64,000 bases of DNA from Paenibacillus wynnii (GTDB lineage Bacteria; Bacillota; Bacilli; Paenibacillales; Paenibacillaceae), in the NCBI RefSeq assembly GCF_000757885.1, contig NZ_JQCR01000003.1, positions 434,001 through 498,000 of the forward strand, written 5' to 3'. The position numbers and the translations under genes were made by a program. Positions 29,045 through 37,975 of this stretch are shown here, piece after piece. The notes beneath the pieces are model-generated. The model made no database searches. It worked only from the letters and a program-made list of their open reading frames with translations, and was not told the DNA's origin. Within the stretch, counting starts at the first letter, position 1, and every line of letters starts with the position of its first letter.

Positions 29045-29791
29045 ATGATTTGCAATACACCCCTAGATTTAGAAGGTCTACAAGCCATAGGGAAAGTGGT
29101 AGGCTATACGATTGCCGAGATGAAGAAGAAAGCAGCGCCAGGTATGACAACTGCGGAGCTCGATCAGTTTGGGGCAAAGATATTGGAGCAATTCGGTGCG
29201 ATATCCGCTCCCAAGAAAACGTACGACTTCCCGGGAAGCACTTGTATAAGCATTAATGAAGAGGTGGCCCATGGAATTCCGGGATCAAGAGTCATTGCAG
29301 CGGGAGATCTGATTAATATTGATGTATCTGCTGAACTGTTTGGTTACTTTGGGGATGCAGGGGAGTCATTTCAGCTTCCGCCCTACGATGATAAGATTCT
29401 GCATCTGTGCCGTAATACTGAAGAAACTATGATGAGCGTGATCAACCATCTTAGAGCAGGGATGAAGGTCAACGAGATCGGCAGAGTGATGGAACGGGAA
29501 GCCCGTGAAAGAGGCTATAACATTGTGCGGAACCTGTGCAGCCATGGAATCGGCAAGTCATTGCACGAGAAGCCGTTTGAAATCCTACCCTACTATAATT
29601 CGCGTGACAACGCTGTACTGAAGGAGGGCCAAGTGATTACAATAGAACCCTTCTTATCTACCGGGGAAGATTATGTGCAGCAGCAGTCGGACGGATGGAC
29701 ACTCAGCGTAGCGGATAATAGCCGGGTAGCGCAGTTTGAGCATACCATTATCGTTACGAAGGATGCGCCGATTATTTTGACAAGTGCTTGA
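29045..29791 (+). CDS. Type I methionine aminopeptidase, secondary (MapB/YflG-like)
   Basis: Removes the initiator Met from nascent proteins using two metal ions. 248 residues. The ligands are all present: Asp93 and Asp104 (NIDVSAELFGYFGDAG), His167 (CSHGIG), Glu201 (IEPF) and Glu232 (QFEHT); substrate-side His76 is in VAHGIPG. It is closest in layout to B. subtilis YflG, the non-essential second enzyme, rather than to the map gene in the ribosomal-protein operon, and no ribosomal genes are near. It forms a compact unit with the following gene (26-base gap). Confidence 0.88.
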   Translation: MICNTPLDLEGLQAIGKVVGYTIAEMKKKAAPGMTTAELDQFGAKILEQFGAISAPKKTYDFPGSTCISINEEVAHGIPGSRVIAAGDLINIDVSAELFGYFGDAGESFQLPPYDDKILHLCRNTEETMMSVINHLRAGMKVNEIGRVMEREARERGYNIVRNLCSHGIGKSLHEKPFEILPYYNSRDNAVLKEGQVITIEPFLSTGEDYVQQQSDGWTLSVADNSRVAQFEHTIIVTKDAPIILTSA

Positions 29792-29817
29792 TAAACTAAT
29801 CCAGGGGGGAACCAAGC

Positions 29818-30633
29818 ATGACTCCGCAAAAGAATGTGACAGTGCCGTTGGAACAATGGATAAACGACATCGCAGAGAGAGCTCAGCTTACGGATTATAT
29901 GTTAAAAGAAAGTCACCTGCCTGGACCGAGGGCCAATCTGGGATTGTCGGACCGTTTTACGGAATGCTTTGGCAAATTGGACCTAACCGATACAGCCTGG
30001 GAGCTGCTCAACTTTTGGACAATCTTATCAGAGGGAGCGATAGAGTCGAACGATCCTCGTGAGTTTCTGGCTTTCTGTGCAGTGAGGGCCTCCGGTGCCT
30101 ATTACGGGTATGCGGATGAGGAGCGGCAAGGTGTTATTCGGGGGATTTTGAAATCAGCAATGAATGATTCTGGGTGGCGCCTGCGCGAGGCCGCTGCGAT
30201 GGGAATGCAAAGTGTCGGGGAATATGATTTCACGCTCCTGTGCCAACTGTTGGATCGCTGGGGACCGGGAGCGACTCAGCTTGAACAGCGAGCCTTTGTT
30301 GCAGCATTAGCCCATCCACCGTTGCTTAAGGTGCATGACAATGCTGTATATTGCCTGAACTTGGCGACAGAAATTATGGATCGACTAGCTGCCAATGCCG
30401 GAGTTCAGGGTGATCCAGAGCATTTTCGCGTATTATCCAAAGGGTTGGAGTATAGTCTCAGTGTTTTTGTTGCGAGTGAACCGGTGGAGGGTTTTGTCAT
30501 GCTGCGCAAATTTGCTCAGAGCAGAGATGCTCGAATCATCAAGATTGTGAAGAGTAATCTCGGTAAATCGCGGCTTAGTAAAAAGTATGGCCTTCAGGTT
30601 GCGGAAATCCTCAATTCAATTAGCTTGCTCTAA
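29818..30633 (+). CDS. Hypothetical all-helical protein (HEAT/DNA-alkylation-repeat-like)
   Basis: 271 residues, almost wholly helical by composition. Regularly spaced stretches such as WRLREAAAMGMQSVGEYDFT and LRKFAQSRDARIIKIVKSNLG look like HEAT-type repeats. No catalytic motif or signal peptide. CAGGGGGGAA upstream of ATG is a strong ribosome site. It sits between the aminopeptidase gene and the Rrf2 gene with 20-26 base gaps, suggesting one transcript. The function is unknown; some DNA-glycosylase and adaptor proteins share this fold. Confidence 0.7.
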   Translation: MTPQKNVTVPLEQWINDIAERAQLTDYMLKESHLPGPRANLGLSDRFTECFGKLDLTDTAWELLNFWTILSEGAIESNDPREFLAFCAVRASGAYYGYADEERQGVIRGILKSAMNDSGWRLREAAAMGMQSVGEYDFTLLCQLLDRWGPGATQLEQRAFVAALAHPPLLKVHDNAVYCLNLATEIMDRLAANAGVQGDPEHFRVLSKGLEYSLSVFVASEPVEGFVMLRKFAQSRDARIIKIVKSNLGKSRLSKKYGLQVAEILNSISLL

Positions 30634-30653
30634 GAAAATAAGGAGAGATTCCT

Positions 30654-31076
30654 ATGAACATCAGCACTCGGTTTGCGGTTGCTATCCATATCTTAACGCT
30701 ACTGGATCAAAATAAAGAAGGCAAAAGTACCTCCGAATGGATTGCCGGCAGTGTAAATACAAATCCCGTCGTGATAAGACGTATTACGGGCATGCTGAAG
30801 GAAGCAGGTCTGGTTCATGTTCGCCCTGGAGTGGCAGGAGCCAAGCTTGCGCGTAGCTCAGCCGAGATTACTCTTCTTCAGATTTATAAGGCAGTTCATG
30901 CAGTAGAAGAGGATTCCTTGTTCTCTATACATGAGCACCCCAATCCGTCATGTCCGGTAGGTAAGAATATTGCCGGAGCTATTGTACCTGTATTCTCACT
31001 GGCGCAGAAAGCCATGGAGCATGTTCTTCATGAGGTTACCCTTCAGCAGATTGTGAATGAAATCCCTTCAAATTAA
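30654..31076 (+). CDS. Rrf2-family transcriptional regulator, YwnA-like
   Basis: 140-residue regulator with the Rrf2 winged helix (STRFAVAIHILTLL, then WIAGSVNTNPVVIRRITGML as recognition helix). Only one Cys is present (NPSCPVG), so it is not a three-Cys Fe-S sensor like IscR or NsrR. It resembles B. subtilis YwnA, which sits next to ywnB; a YwnB-like gene occurs 7 kb away at 37976. The gene overlaps the end of the convergent nitrate reductase gene by 4 bp. Confidence 0.82.
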   Translation: MNISTRFAVAIHILTLLDQNKEGKSTSEWIAGSVNTNPVVIRRITGMLKEAGLVHVRPGVAGAKLARSSAEITLLQIYKAVHAVEEDSLFSIHEHPNPSCPVGKNIAGAIVPVFSLAQKAMEHVLHEVTLQQIVNEIPSN

Positions 31077-34000
31077 TAGACATCCCGTGAATATCTCTTC
31101 GATTGAGACATCTCTCTAACGTACCCTTCGGCCTCATCCGCATTCATTCGGCCATGCACTTGAATAACCTTTTTAAGTGCGCTATCGACCTCTTTGGCCA
31201 TTCTGTTGGCATCTCCACATACATAGAAGTGGGCACCTTCTGCGAGCCATGACCACAGTTCAGCTCCATGCTCAAGCATGCGGTGCTGAACATAGATTTT
31301 CTCGTCCTGATCCCGTGAAAAGGCTGTGTCTAGGCGATGAAGATAGCCGTCCTTCTGTATGGCGTCTAGCTCCTCCTTGAAGTAGAAATCGCTATCCTCC
31401 CGCTGCTCTCCGAATATTAACCAGTTCCGGCCCTTGGCACTTATGGCTTGGCGTTCTTGCAAGAAACCTCGGAATGGACCCACTCCGGTGCCCGGCCCGA
31501 CCATAATCATCGGTGCATCCGGATTTGTCGGCGGGCGGAAATGAGCGGATTTCTGAATAAAGATAGGAATTTCGGTATGATGCATCGCTTGATCTGCAAG
31601 AAATGTGGAGCATACACCCTTCCGTATTTTACCGTTGTATTCATAGCGCACAGTCGACACGGTTACGTGAACCTCACCCGGATTCGCCTTGGGACTCGAT
31701 GAAATAGAATATAGTCGGGGCTGCATAGGCTTCAGCATGGTTATAAAGTCCTGTGCACAGGCCGATACAGGGAACTCTTGAAGTAAATCAATTAATTGCC
31801 GTCCCCACAGCCATTTCTGCAGCTGGTTTTTATTTTCTTTCTTGAGAAGTTCACCTAACAAACTGCTGTTTGAATGTTCTTGAATGAACTGGAGCATCGC
31901 CGGTGTTATACGGGTAATGTCTAAATGCCGGAGCATCGCCTCATTTAAAGGCATTTCTCCATGCTCTTTTAGCGTAACCGTAACGGAAGGCTGTAATTGG
32001 ATGGCAGTTAAAAGCTCATCAATGAGCTCCGGGCAGTTGGACGGCCAGACCCCCAGTGCATCACCGGGTTCAAATTGTAAATCGGTGTCCTTGAGATTAA
32101 ATACATAATGGCGTGTTTCTTTCTCCGAATGGTCTCTGCTAAGAAGTCGGTTGGTCAGGATTTGTGTGTGGAGCGGATGATCACGGTCATAACCGTTTTT
32201 TTTTGAAGATTCAACGTCTGCTGTGGACTTTATAGGATCGAGTGCTTTCACCGCCACCGGATGGCTTGCGGACTCGTCTAATGCCGTTTCAATGGAAATA
32301 ATCCACGATTCCACCTGCTCCTGGAAATCCGTATCGCAATCGACACAATCATAGAACCGCTGTGCACCAAGCTGTTCCAGACGTGTATCCAGATTTCGGC
32401 CAAACCCGCAAAATTGATCAAAGTTGGAATCACCGAAGGCGAGTACGGCATAATGCAGATTTGACAAAGTGGGGGCATGATCTGTATTTAAAGAGCGCCA
32501 AAAGTATTCACCGTTATCTGGAGGATCCCCAGCGCCAAATGTGCTCGTCACGAATAGAACAAAGCGTTCTTGAGAAAGGTCAGTTAGTGGATAGTCATTC
32601 ATATTTACTAGTTGGGTATCATGCCCTGCTGCCTGCAGTTTATGGGCACAGTCTTGGGCGGCATCTTCCGCATTGCCGGTTTGTGAGGCCCAAACAATGG
32701 TGACTGGTGTTTTTGTTGCTTTCTTTATTTGCTTAGACACAGTGGTCATTTCCGATGCAACAGGTTCAGGAAGATAAGTGCGGGAAAATAATCCTGCTAA
32801 CAGGCCATCCAGCCAAATTCGCTTGGCGGGTTCAAGGGGTGCGGTAGGAGGCAGGACCGGAATGCCGGGTGATTGCAGCGATTCCTTGGTGCGCAGACTG
32901 GTTATGAGTCCGGAAACGTATATTTTTTCATGATCATTTAAAGTCAGTGGGGGATAGGATTCAATTCCAAGTATGCTGGCAAGCGTATCCATTTGCGCCA
33001 TATGCACGGCCTCCTTTTGTTTGATAGTAGCTTCAACAGCTGCAATAGGGACTACAACTTTTTGATCGCCAGCTCTGACAATAGAGACGGAGCAGAATTT
33101 GAATTCGGGCTGAAAGGATATCGGATCGACCGCATCGCTCGTAACTTCATTTATCGCCAGATGGTTACCAAATACATCATTCCAATGGAAGGGTGCAAAG
33201 CAATTTCCGGGGCGTACTCGGTCGGTGACAACCGCCGGCAGGATGGCCAGACCTCGCCGAGATCTAATCTCCACAGGATCTTGGTTCAGTATGCCAAGCG
33301 CTGCTGCATCTTCCGTATGAATCTCAATGAAAGGGCCCGGATTCAACTTATTAAGCTTTGGAATCTTTCCTGTCTTGGTCATGGTGTGCCATTGATGCTG
33401 TAAGCGACCTGTGTTGAGCACCAAAGGATATTCGTTGTCCGGCATTTCATGAGGAGGTAAATAGGGGCGTGCCCAGAACATTCCCTTTCCACTTTCTGTG
33501 GGGAAAACAATCCGCGGGCTACTGCCGTCTACATCTACTCTAAGGGTTTGACTGATTCCGTTATTCAAATAACGGATTGGATTTTGATTAGGACTACCAG
33601 GAGCGCAAGGCCATTGGATAGGCGCTTCACGCAATCGTTCGTAGGAAGCACCCCGGATGTCATAGCCGCTTTTAGGATTCCAAGCCTGCTGGATTTCCAG
33701 ATAGACTTCAGCCGAGGAGGCGTAGGTAAAGCCGGAGGAGAAGCCCATCTCGCAGGCAACTCGGGCGATAATCTGCCAGTCAGGCAAGATTTCTCCAGGC
33801 GGCTCGACTGCTTTCTGCGCTAAGGTAAGATTTCGTTCGGAGTTAATCATAACTCCATCACTTTCAGACCATAAGGCTCCCGGCAGCATAATATCTGCAT
33901 ACGAGTTCGTTTCGGTTTCGAAGAATGCGTCCTGCGTAATGACCAGTTCAGCTTTTTGTAAACCTGCGATGACGTTTTTACGATTGGGAACGGTGGCAAC

Positions 34001-35215
34001 AGGGTTCGTACAAATAATCCAACAAGCTTTGATATCTCCGGCTTGCATACTCTCGAACATGGATATAGTGCCGCTTCCCACTTCAGTCTGGAGAGTGCCT
34101 TGAGGTACGCTCCATAGATCCTCAATAAATCTACGATCCGCTTCAACTAATACGGAACGTTGTCCGGGTAAGCCGGGCCCCATATAACCCATTTCTCTGC
34201 CCCCCATGGCATTGGGTTGACCTGTGAGTGAGAAAGGACCGCTGCCTGGGCGGCAAATCTTTCCTGTAGCCAAATGTAAGTTGCAGATGGCATTGGTATG
34301 CCAAGTGCCGTGAGTGCTTTGGTTCAGACCCATCGTCCAGCAGGACATCCATTCTGGCGACTCGCCGATCCATAGGGCTGCTTGGCGAATATCGGACTCA
34401 GCAAGTCCGGTGATTTCAGCCACCTTGTCTGGAGTGTAATCCTCCAGCAAGGCATCCATGTTCTCCCAACCTGAAGTGAATTCGGCAATAAAATCCAGGT
34501 CAGTATGACCGTTCTTAACTAATAAATGCAAGATGCCATTCAGCAGGGCTAGATCTGTCCCTGGCTTAATCTGCAAATAAAGTGAGGCTTTATCTGCGGT
34601 AGTATTGCGGCGAGGGTCCACCACGATCATCTTTGCACCGGCTTTAAGCCGATCCATAACCCGAAGGAACAGGATGGGATGACAGTCAGCCATATTTGCC
34701 CCGATAACAAAAAACAAATTCGTCTGTTCAATATCCTGATAGGAACCCGGAGGGCCATCGGACCCAAGAGAAAGCTTGTATCCGGTGCCCGCACTCGCCA
34801 TGCATAACCGTGAATTAGATTCGATGTTGTTGGTGCGGACGTAGCCCTTGGCCAGCTTGTTAATCAGATATTGTGCTTCGAGAGACATCTGACCGGATAC
34901 ATAAAAAGACAGTGCATCCGGGCCGTGCTTATCTAGAATGGCCCGCAGTCTTTGTGCAGTTTCGGAGATGGTTTCATCCATCCCGACTTTTTTGGGCTTC
35001 TGTCCGCGAGCGTTGCGTCTGTATGCATATTCCATTCGCCCTGATTCCGTGATAGCTTCAGCGCAGCTGCTTCCTTTAGTACATAGTCTTCCGAAATTGG
35101 CAGGATGCTCTTTATCCCCGGTGACTTTAACTACGCGATTATCGGACACTTCGAGCACAATCCCGCAGCCAACACCACAATAGGGGCAGACACTTTTTAC
35201 TTTTTTTGTTGTCAT
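31073..35215 (-). CDS. Assimilatory nitrate reductase fused to CysJ-like NADPH flavoprotein
   Basis: A single 1380-residue chain that should reduce nitrate to nitrite with NADPH. Residues 1-55 bind a 4Fe-4S cluster (Cys10, 13, 17, 45). The molybdopterin domains run to about 690, including the MGD-binding C-terminal part with FAPFHWNDVFG. A linker runs to about 830. A flavodoxin/FMN domain (VWASQTGNAEDAA, about 835-980), an FAD domain (about 1010-1220, RLYSISSSP) and an NADPH domain (GPGTGVGPFRGFLQER, YVCGDANRMAKEV) follow. This is the fused architecture known from Paenibacillus and some Bacillus, replacing the separate electron-transfer subunit. It lies 47 bases behind the transporter gene in the same operon. 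No nitrite reductase is in the window. Confidence 0.93.
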   Translation of the reverse strand: MTTKKVKSVCPYCGVGCGIVLEVSDNRVVKVTGDKEHPANFGRLCTKGSSCAEAITESGRMEYAYRRNARGQKPKKVGMDETISETAQRLRAILDKHGPDALSFYVSGQMSLEAQYLINKLAKGYVRTNNIESNSRLCMASAGTGYKLSLGSDGPPGSYQDIEQTNLFFVIGANMADCHPILFLRVMDRLKAGAKMIVVDPRRNTTADKASLYLQIKPGTDLALLNGILHLLVKNGHTDLDFIAEFTSGWENMDALLEDYTPDKVAEITGLAESDIRQAALWIGESPEWMSCWTMGLNQSTHGTWHTNAICNLHLATGKICRPGSGPFSLTGQPNAMGGREMGYMGPGLPGQRSVLVEADRRFIEDLWSVPQGTLQTEVGSGTISMFESMQAGDIKACWIICTNPVATVPNRKNVIAGLQKAELVITQDAFFETETNSYADIMLPGALWSESDGVMINSERNLTLAQKAVEPPGEILPDWQIIARVACEMGFSSGFTYASSAEVYLEIQQAWNPKSGYDIRGASYERLREAPIQWPCAPGSPNQNPIRYLNNGISQTLRVDVDGSSPRIVFPTESGKGMFWARPYLPPHEMPDNEYPLVLNTGRLQHQWHTMTKTGKIPKLNKLNPGPFIEIHTEDAAALGILNQDPVEIRSRRGLAILPAVVTDRVRPGNCFAPFHWNDVFGNHLAINEVTSDAVDPISFQPEFKFCSVSIVRAGDQKVVVPIAAVEATIKQKEAVHMAQMDTLASILGIESYPPLTLNDHEKIYVSGLITSLRTKESLQSPGIPVLPPTAPLEPAKRIWLDGLLAGLFSRTYLPEPVASEMTTVSKQIKKATKTPVTIVWASQTGNAEDAAQDCAHKLQAAGHDTQLVNMNDYPLTDLSQERFVLFVTSTFGAGDPPDNGEYFWRSLNTDHAPTLSNLHYAVLAFGDSNFDQFCGFGRNLDTRLEQLGAQRFYDCVDCDTDFQEQVESWIISIETALDESASHPVAVKALDPIKSTADVESSKKNGYDRDHPLHTQILTNRLLSRDHSEKETRHYVFNLKDTDLQFEPGDALGVWPSNCPELIDELLTAIQLQPSVTVTLKEHGEMPLNEAMLRHLDITRITPAMLQFIQEHSNSSLLGELLKKENKNQLQKWLWGRQLIDLLQEFPVSACAQDFITMLKPMQPRLYSISSSPKANPGEVHVTVSTVRYEYNGKIRKGVCSTFLADQAMHHTEIPIFIQKSAHFRPPTNPDAPMIMVGPGTGVGPFRGFLQERQAISAKGRNWLIFGEQREDSDFYFKEELDAIQKDGYLHRLDTAFSRDQDEKIYVQHRMLEHGAELWSWLAEGAHFYVCGDANRMAKEVDSALKKVIQVHGRMNADEAEGYVREMSQSKRYSRDVY

Positions 35216-35262
35216 GTGGATTCACCGCCTTGGTAGTGCTCAAACACCGATTAAGTTATTTT

Positions 35263-36495
35263 TCAGAAGTTAATTCCCGATTCCGTGGAGGCCCACGACT
35301 TTTTCCATGAGCGAGTAACCGCAATGAAGATAAGGGTAGTTACTAGAACAATGCTACCCACAACTAGAAACCCAGTTACATGTGAGCCTGTTGATTCTTT
35401 TAAAGGACCCAGTATATATTTCGGCAGCAGATATCCTCCCAAACCACCAGCAGCTCCCACAATCCCAGTTACAACGCCGATTTCCTTAGAAAAACGTTGA
35501 GGAACAATTTGGAACACAGATCCGTTGCCCATTCCGAGGCAAGCCATCATAACACTTGTATAGAGGAGCATAACTAGGAACGAACTTGGCATCGTAGCGA
35601 TCGCAAACGCAGATACTGTAATCACACTGTACAAAATGCCCAAGAAGCGCATACCACCGATCTTATCTGCAATCCAACCGCCTACAGGTCTAAAGAAGCT
35701 GCCCGCGATGACTGTTATGGTCACCAAGTAACCTACCTGTACCTTGGTAATACCCCCAGGGTTTACGTTGTCTCCGTACACATCATAGAAGAAAATGCTG
35801 AAGTAGCTGGCAAACCCGACAAAACCGCCGAAGGTAATTGCGTAGAAAATGGAGAACCACCAGGTTTCTGCAAATTTGAATACACTGAGGTAGTCCTTCA
35901 TTGTTTTAGGAGCAGGAGCATTAGGAGCATCCTTGGCAAGAACGGCATAGATGATAAGTACGATGACCAAAGGAATAATCGCGAGCCCAAACACATTGTG
36001 CCATCCATAAGCCTCTGCTAATTGAGGTCCGAAAAAGGTAGCAAGCGCAGTACCGCTGTTTCCTGCTCCGGCAATCCCCATTGCCAGACCTTGATATTGA
36101 GGAGGGTACCAGCGGCTGGCCAAGGAAAGGGAGACGGCAAAGCTTGCACCGGCAAAACCAAGCAAAAATCCAATGGATTGAATTTGGAGCAAGCTCGTTC
36201 CGCCTAACCAGCCCCAGAGCAGAGGGAGAATGGTAAGAATCATCCCAATAAGTCCTGCCTTTTTAGCACCGATACGATCTGCTAAGATTCCCATCGGTAT
36301 CCGGAATACGGATCCGCCAAGAATTGGAATGGCAACCATTGTTGCTTTCTGAGTATCTGACAAACCAAAGTCCTTAGTGATAAAAAGAGATAAGGACCCA
36401 CAAAGCACCCAAATCATAAAACTTACATCAAAATACAGAAAGGCTGACAACAAACTTGGAGAGTGACCTGCTTTACGAAAACTTTTTGCTTCCAT
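35263..36495 (-). CDS. narK: MFS nitrate/nitrite transporter, NarK/NasA family
   Basis: Nitrate importer of the plasma membrane; 410 residues and 12 predicted helices. Nitrate-family signatures are seen: the GFAGASFAVSLSLASRWYPP segment (helix 5) and GLGGYLLPKYILG in helix 11. The major-facilitator loop RIPMGILADRIGAKKAG follows helix 2. ATG 36495 is preferred over GTG 36498 because AAAGGGGG is eight bases away. It is the first gene of the nitrate operon. Upstream lies a 290-base leader with an attenuator-like stem and a GlnR/TnrA box. Confidence 0.92.
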   Translation of the reverse strand: MEAKSFRKAGHSPSLLSAFLYFDVSFMIWVLCGSLSLFITKDFGLSDTQKATMVAIPILGGSVFRIPMGILADRIGAKKAGLIGMILTILPLLWGWLGGTSLLQIQSIGFLLGFAGASFAVSLSLASRWYPPQYQGLAMGIAGAGNSGTALATFFGPQLAEAYGWHNVFGLAIIPLVIVLIIYAVLAKDAPNAPAPKTMKDYLSVFKFAETWWFSIFYAITFGGFVGFASYFSIFFYDVYGDNVNPGGITKVQVGYLVTITVIAGSFFRPVGGWIADKIGGMRFLGILYSVITVSAFAIATMPSSFLVMLLYTSVMMACLGMGNGSVFQIVPQRFSKEIGVVTGIVGAAGGLGGYLLPKYILGPLKESTGSHVTGFLVVGSIVLVTTLIFIAVTRSWKKSWASTESGINF

Positions 36496-36591
36496 CACAA
36501 AAACCCCCTTTAATAGTTAAACTGCTTAATTTTTTCGTGAAACATTTCGTAATTCTCTGTAAATCCTCCATTCTCATTTCATCTTTGGGCG

Positions 36592-36790
36592 AAAAAAGGC
36601 CGACTAACAGAATCCGCAGAACATGCGAATTAAGTGAATCGGCCTCATTGCCATGTGCAGCCACGTCATCGTGACTGACTCTTATTAAGTTTTTGAAGTT
36701 GGAACAACAGAATCGAAAAGCTTACCTGTCCACAATGATACATACTGCTCGCGGAGACACATCATTGTGTCGTTGAGCTAATGAATCTTA
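36592..36790 (-). promoter_or_regulatory. Nitrate operon leader with attenuator-like terminator
   Basis: The minus-strand leader ends in a terminator stem GGCCGA...TCGGCC (36598-36644) with six T residues (36592-36597) about 95 bases before the transporter ATG. Upstream lie a hairpin with a 6-nt loop (36658-36677) and a short hexaloop hairpin AATGAG (36640-36653) whose right arm GCCG is also the left arm of the terminator. A further hairpin GACAC-AATGAT-GTGTC is at 36756-36771. Loops with A at position 1 and G at position 4 resemble targets of ANTAR antiterminators (NasR type). This is inference. Confidence 0.55.
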
Positions 36791-36796
36791 TCTGTT

Positions 36797-36825
36797 ACTA
36801 TAAATAGCTTTTTGAATTGTGTCAA
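36797..36825 (-). promoter_or_regulatory. Sigma-A promoter of the nitrate operon
   Basis: TTGACA (36820-36825), 17 bp and TATAGT (36797-36802) on the minus strand. A weak GlnR/TnrA-like sequence with three mismatches overlaps the -35 box. Confidence 0.75.
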
Positions 36826-36892
36826 TAAACATAACGTAAAAATTCTAAATAATTAAGTTTTAATGAAATATCACCTGTATTTTAGTCCTTGA

Positions 36893-36909
36893 TGTAATAT
36901 AATATAACA
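36893..36909 (-). promoter_or_regulatory. GlnR/TnrA operator
   Basis: TGTTATATTATATTACA fits the consensus TGTNANAWWWTMTNACA at every position. It lies about 70 bp upstream of the nitrate promoter -35 box and 170 bp before the divergent dioxygenase gene. Nitrogen control of the nitrate operon is the simplest reading. Confidence 0.75.
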
Positions 36910-37079
36910 TTTGTCACACATCTATTCCGATCTTTACAAACTTAATGAAACCAGCTATACTAAAGGAAGTGATTTTGTAACTGTGATGGTTACAAGTTGA
37001 ATGTTTAATTTAGTAGCAGTGAACAATACTGATTATCTATCTTTAGGATGTTCAAAGAAGATTAAGGGAGGGTTTATGT

Positions 37080-37955
37080 ATGAGTGGAACAACTACAACG
37101 CTGCACCAGGATGTCGAGATTGGCCTAGTACAGATTAGAGTAAGTCAATTGGAGCATTCACTGGATTTTTACCAAAATGTCGTAGGGCTGAAGGTTTTGC
37201 GGCAGAAGAGTCGGGAGGTCGAGATGACTGCGGATGGACAGAATGTTCTATTGATTCTGCGGGAGATTGAGCATGCGAAGGTGCTGCGCCGGAATTCGGT
37301 AGCCGGATTATATCACTTTGCTATTCTTGTTCCGGATCGTCCTAGTCTAGGGCTGGTGTTGCGTAATTTGATCTCTTCGGGAATCCATGTAGGCCAAGGT
37401 GATCATCTAGTGAGTGAGGCGCTGTACATTCAGGACCCGGATAATAACGGGATTGAGATTTATCGTGACCGTCCAAGGGATTCGTGGAGACACGACGCTG
37501 AAGGGCATGTTGTCATGAGTACGGATCCGGTCGATGTGGATGGACTGCTGGCGGCTTCCGAAGATCTCACGTGGAGTGGATTGCCTGAGGGAACCGTGAT
37601 TGGGCATGTCCATTTTCACGTAGGAGATCTGGGCAAAGCCAAGGGTTTCTACGTTGATTTGCTCGGCTTTGAGTTGACTGCTTATTATGGAGATGCGGCA
37701 ATGTTCATTTCGGCTGGAGGATATCATCACCATATCGGTCTCAATATTTGGGCCGGCCAAGGCGCTCCGGCAGCTCCAGAAGATGCGGCAGGTATCGATT
37801 ATTTCACCTTGCTGCTGCCCAGTGAAGAGGAACGTGCAGTTGTAGTGGAGCGAGTCCGCAAGGCGGGATACACAGTGGATGAAGTGGATGGCGCGCCCGC
37901 ACTCAGAGATCCGTGGAACATTGGAATTAAATTAGTAGTTAAGCACTCGCTATAA
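37080..37955 (+). CDS. VOC-family extradiol dioxygenase, CatE/MhqA-like
   Basis: 291 residues made of two vicinal-oxygen-chelate modules (about 12-125 and 165-285), as in B. subtilis CatE (catechol 2,3-dioxygenase) and the MhqA hydroquinone dioxygenase. Candidate metal ligands are the His of IGHVHFHVGDLG, the second His in GGYHHHIGLN and an acidic residue near the C-terminus. The second half of the protein carries the active site in this family. GGGAGGG precedes ATG. It forms an operon with the YwnB-like gene 20 bases downstream, which suggests quinone or electrophile detoxification. Confidence 0.85.
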   Translation: MSGTTTTLHQDVEIGLVQIRVSQLEHSLDFYQNVVGLKVLRQKSREVEMTADGQNVLLILREIEHAKVLRRNSVAGLYHFAILVPDRPSLGLVLRNLISSGIHVGQGDHLVSEALYIQDPDNNGIEIYRDRPRDSWRHDAEGHVVMSTDPVDVDGLLAASEDLTWSGLPEGTVIGHVHFHVGDLGKAKGFYVDLLGFELTAYYGDAAMFISAGGYHHHIGLNIWAGQGAPAAPEDAAGIDYFTLLLPSEEERAVVVERVRKAGYTVDEVDGAPALRDPWNIGIKLVVKHSL

Positions 37956-37975
37956 AAATTAGGAGGGTATTTAGG

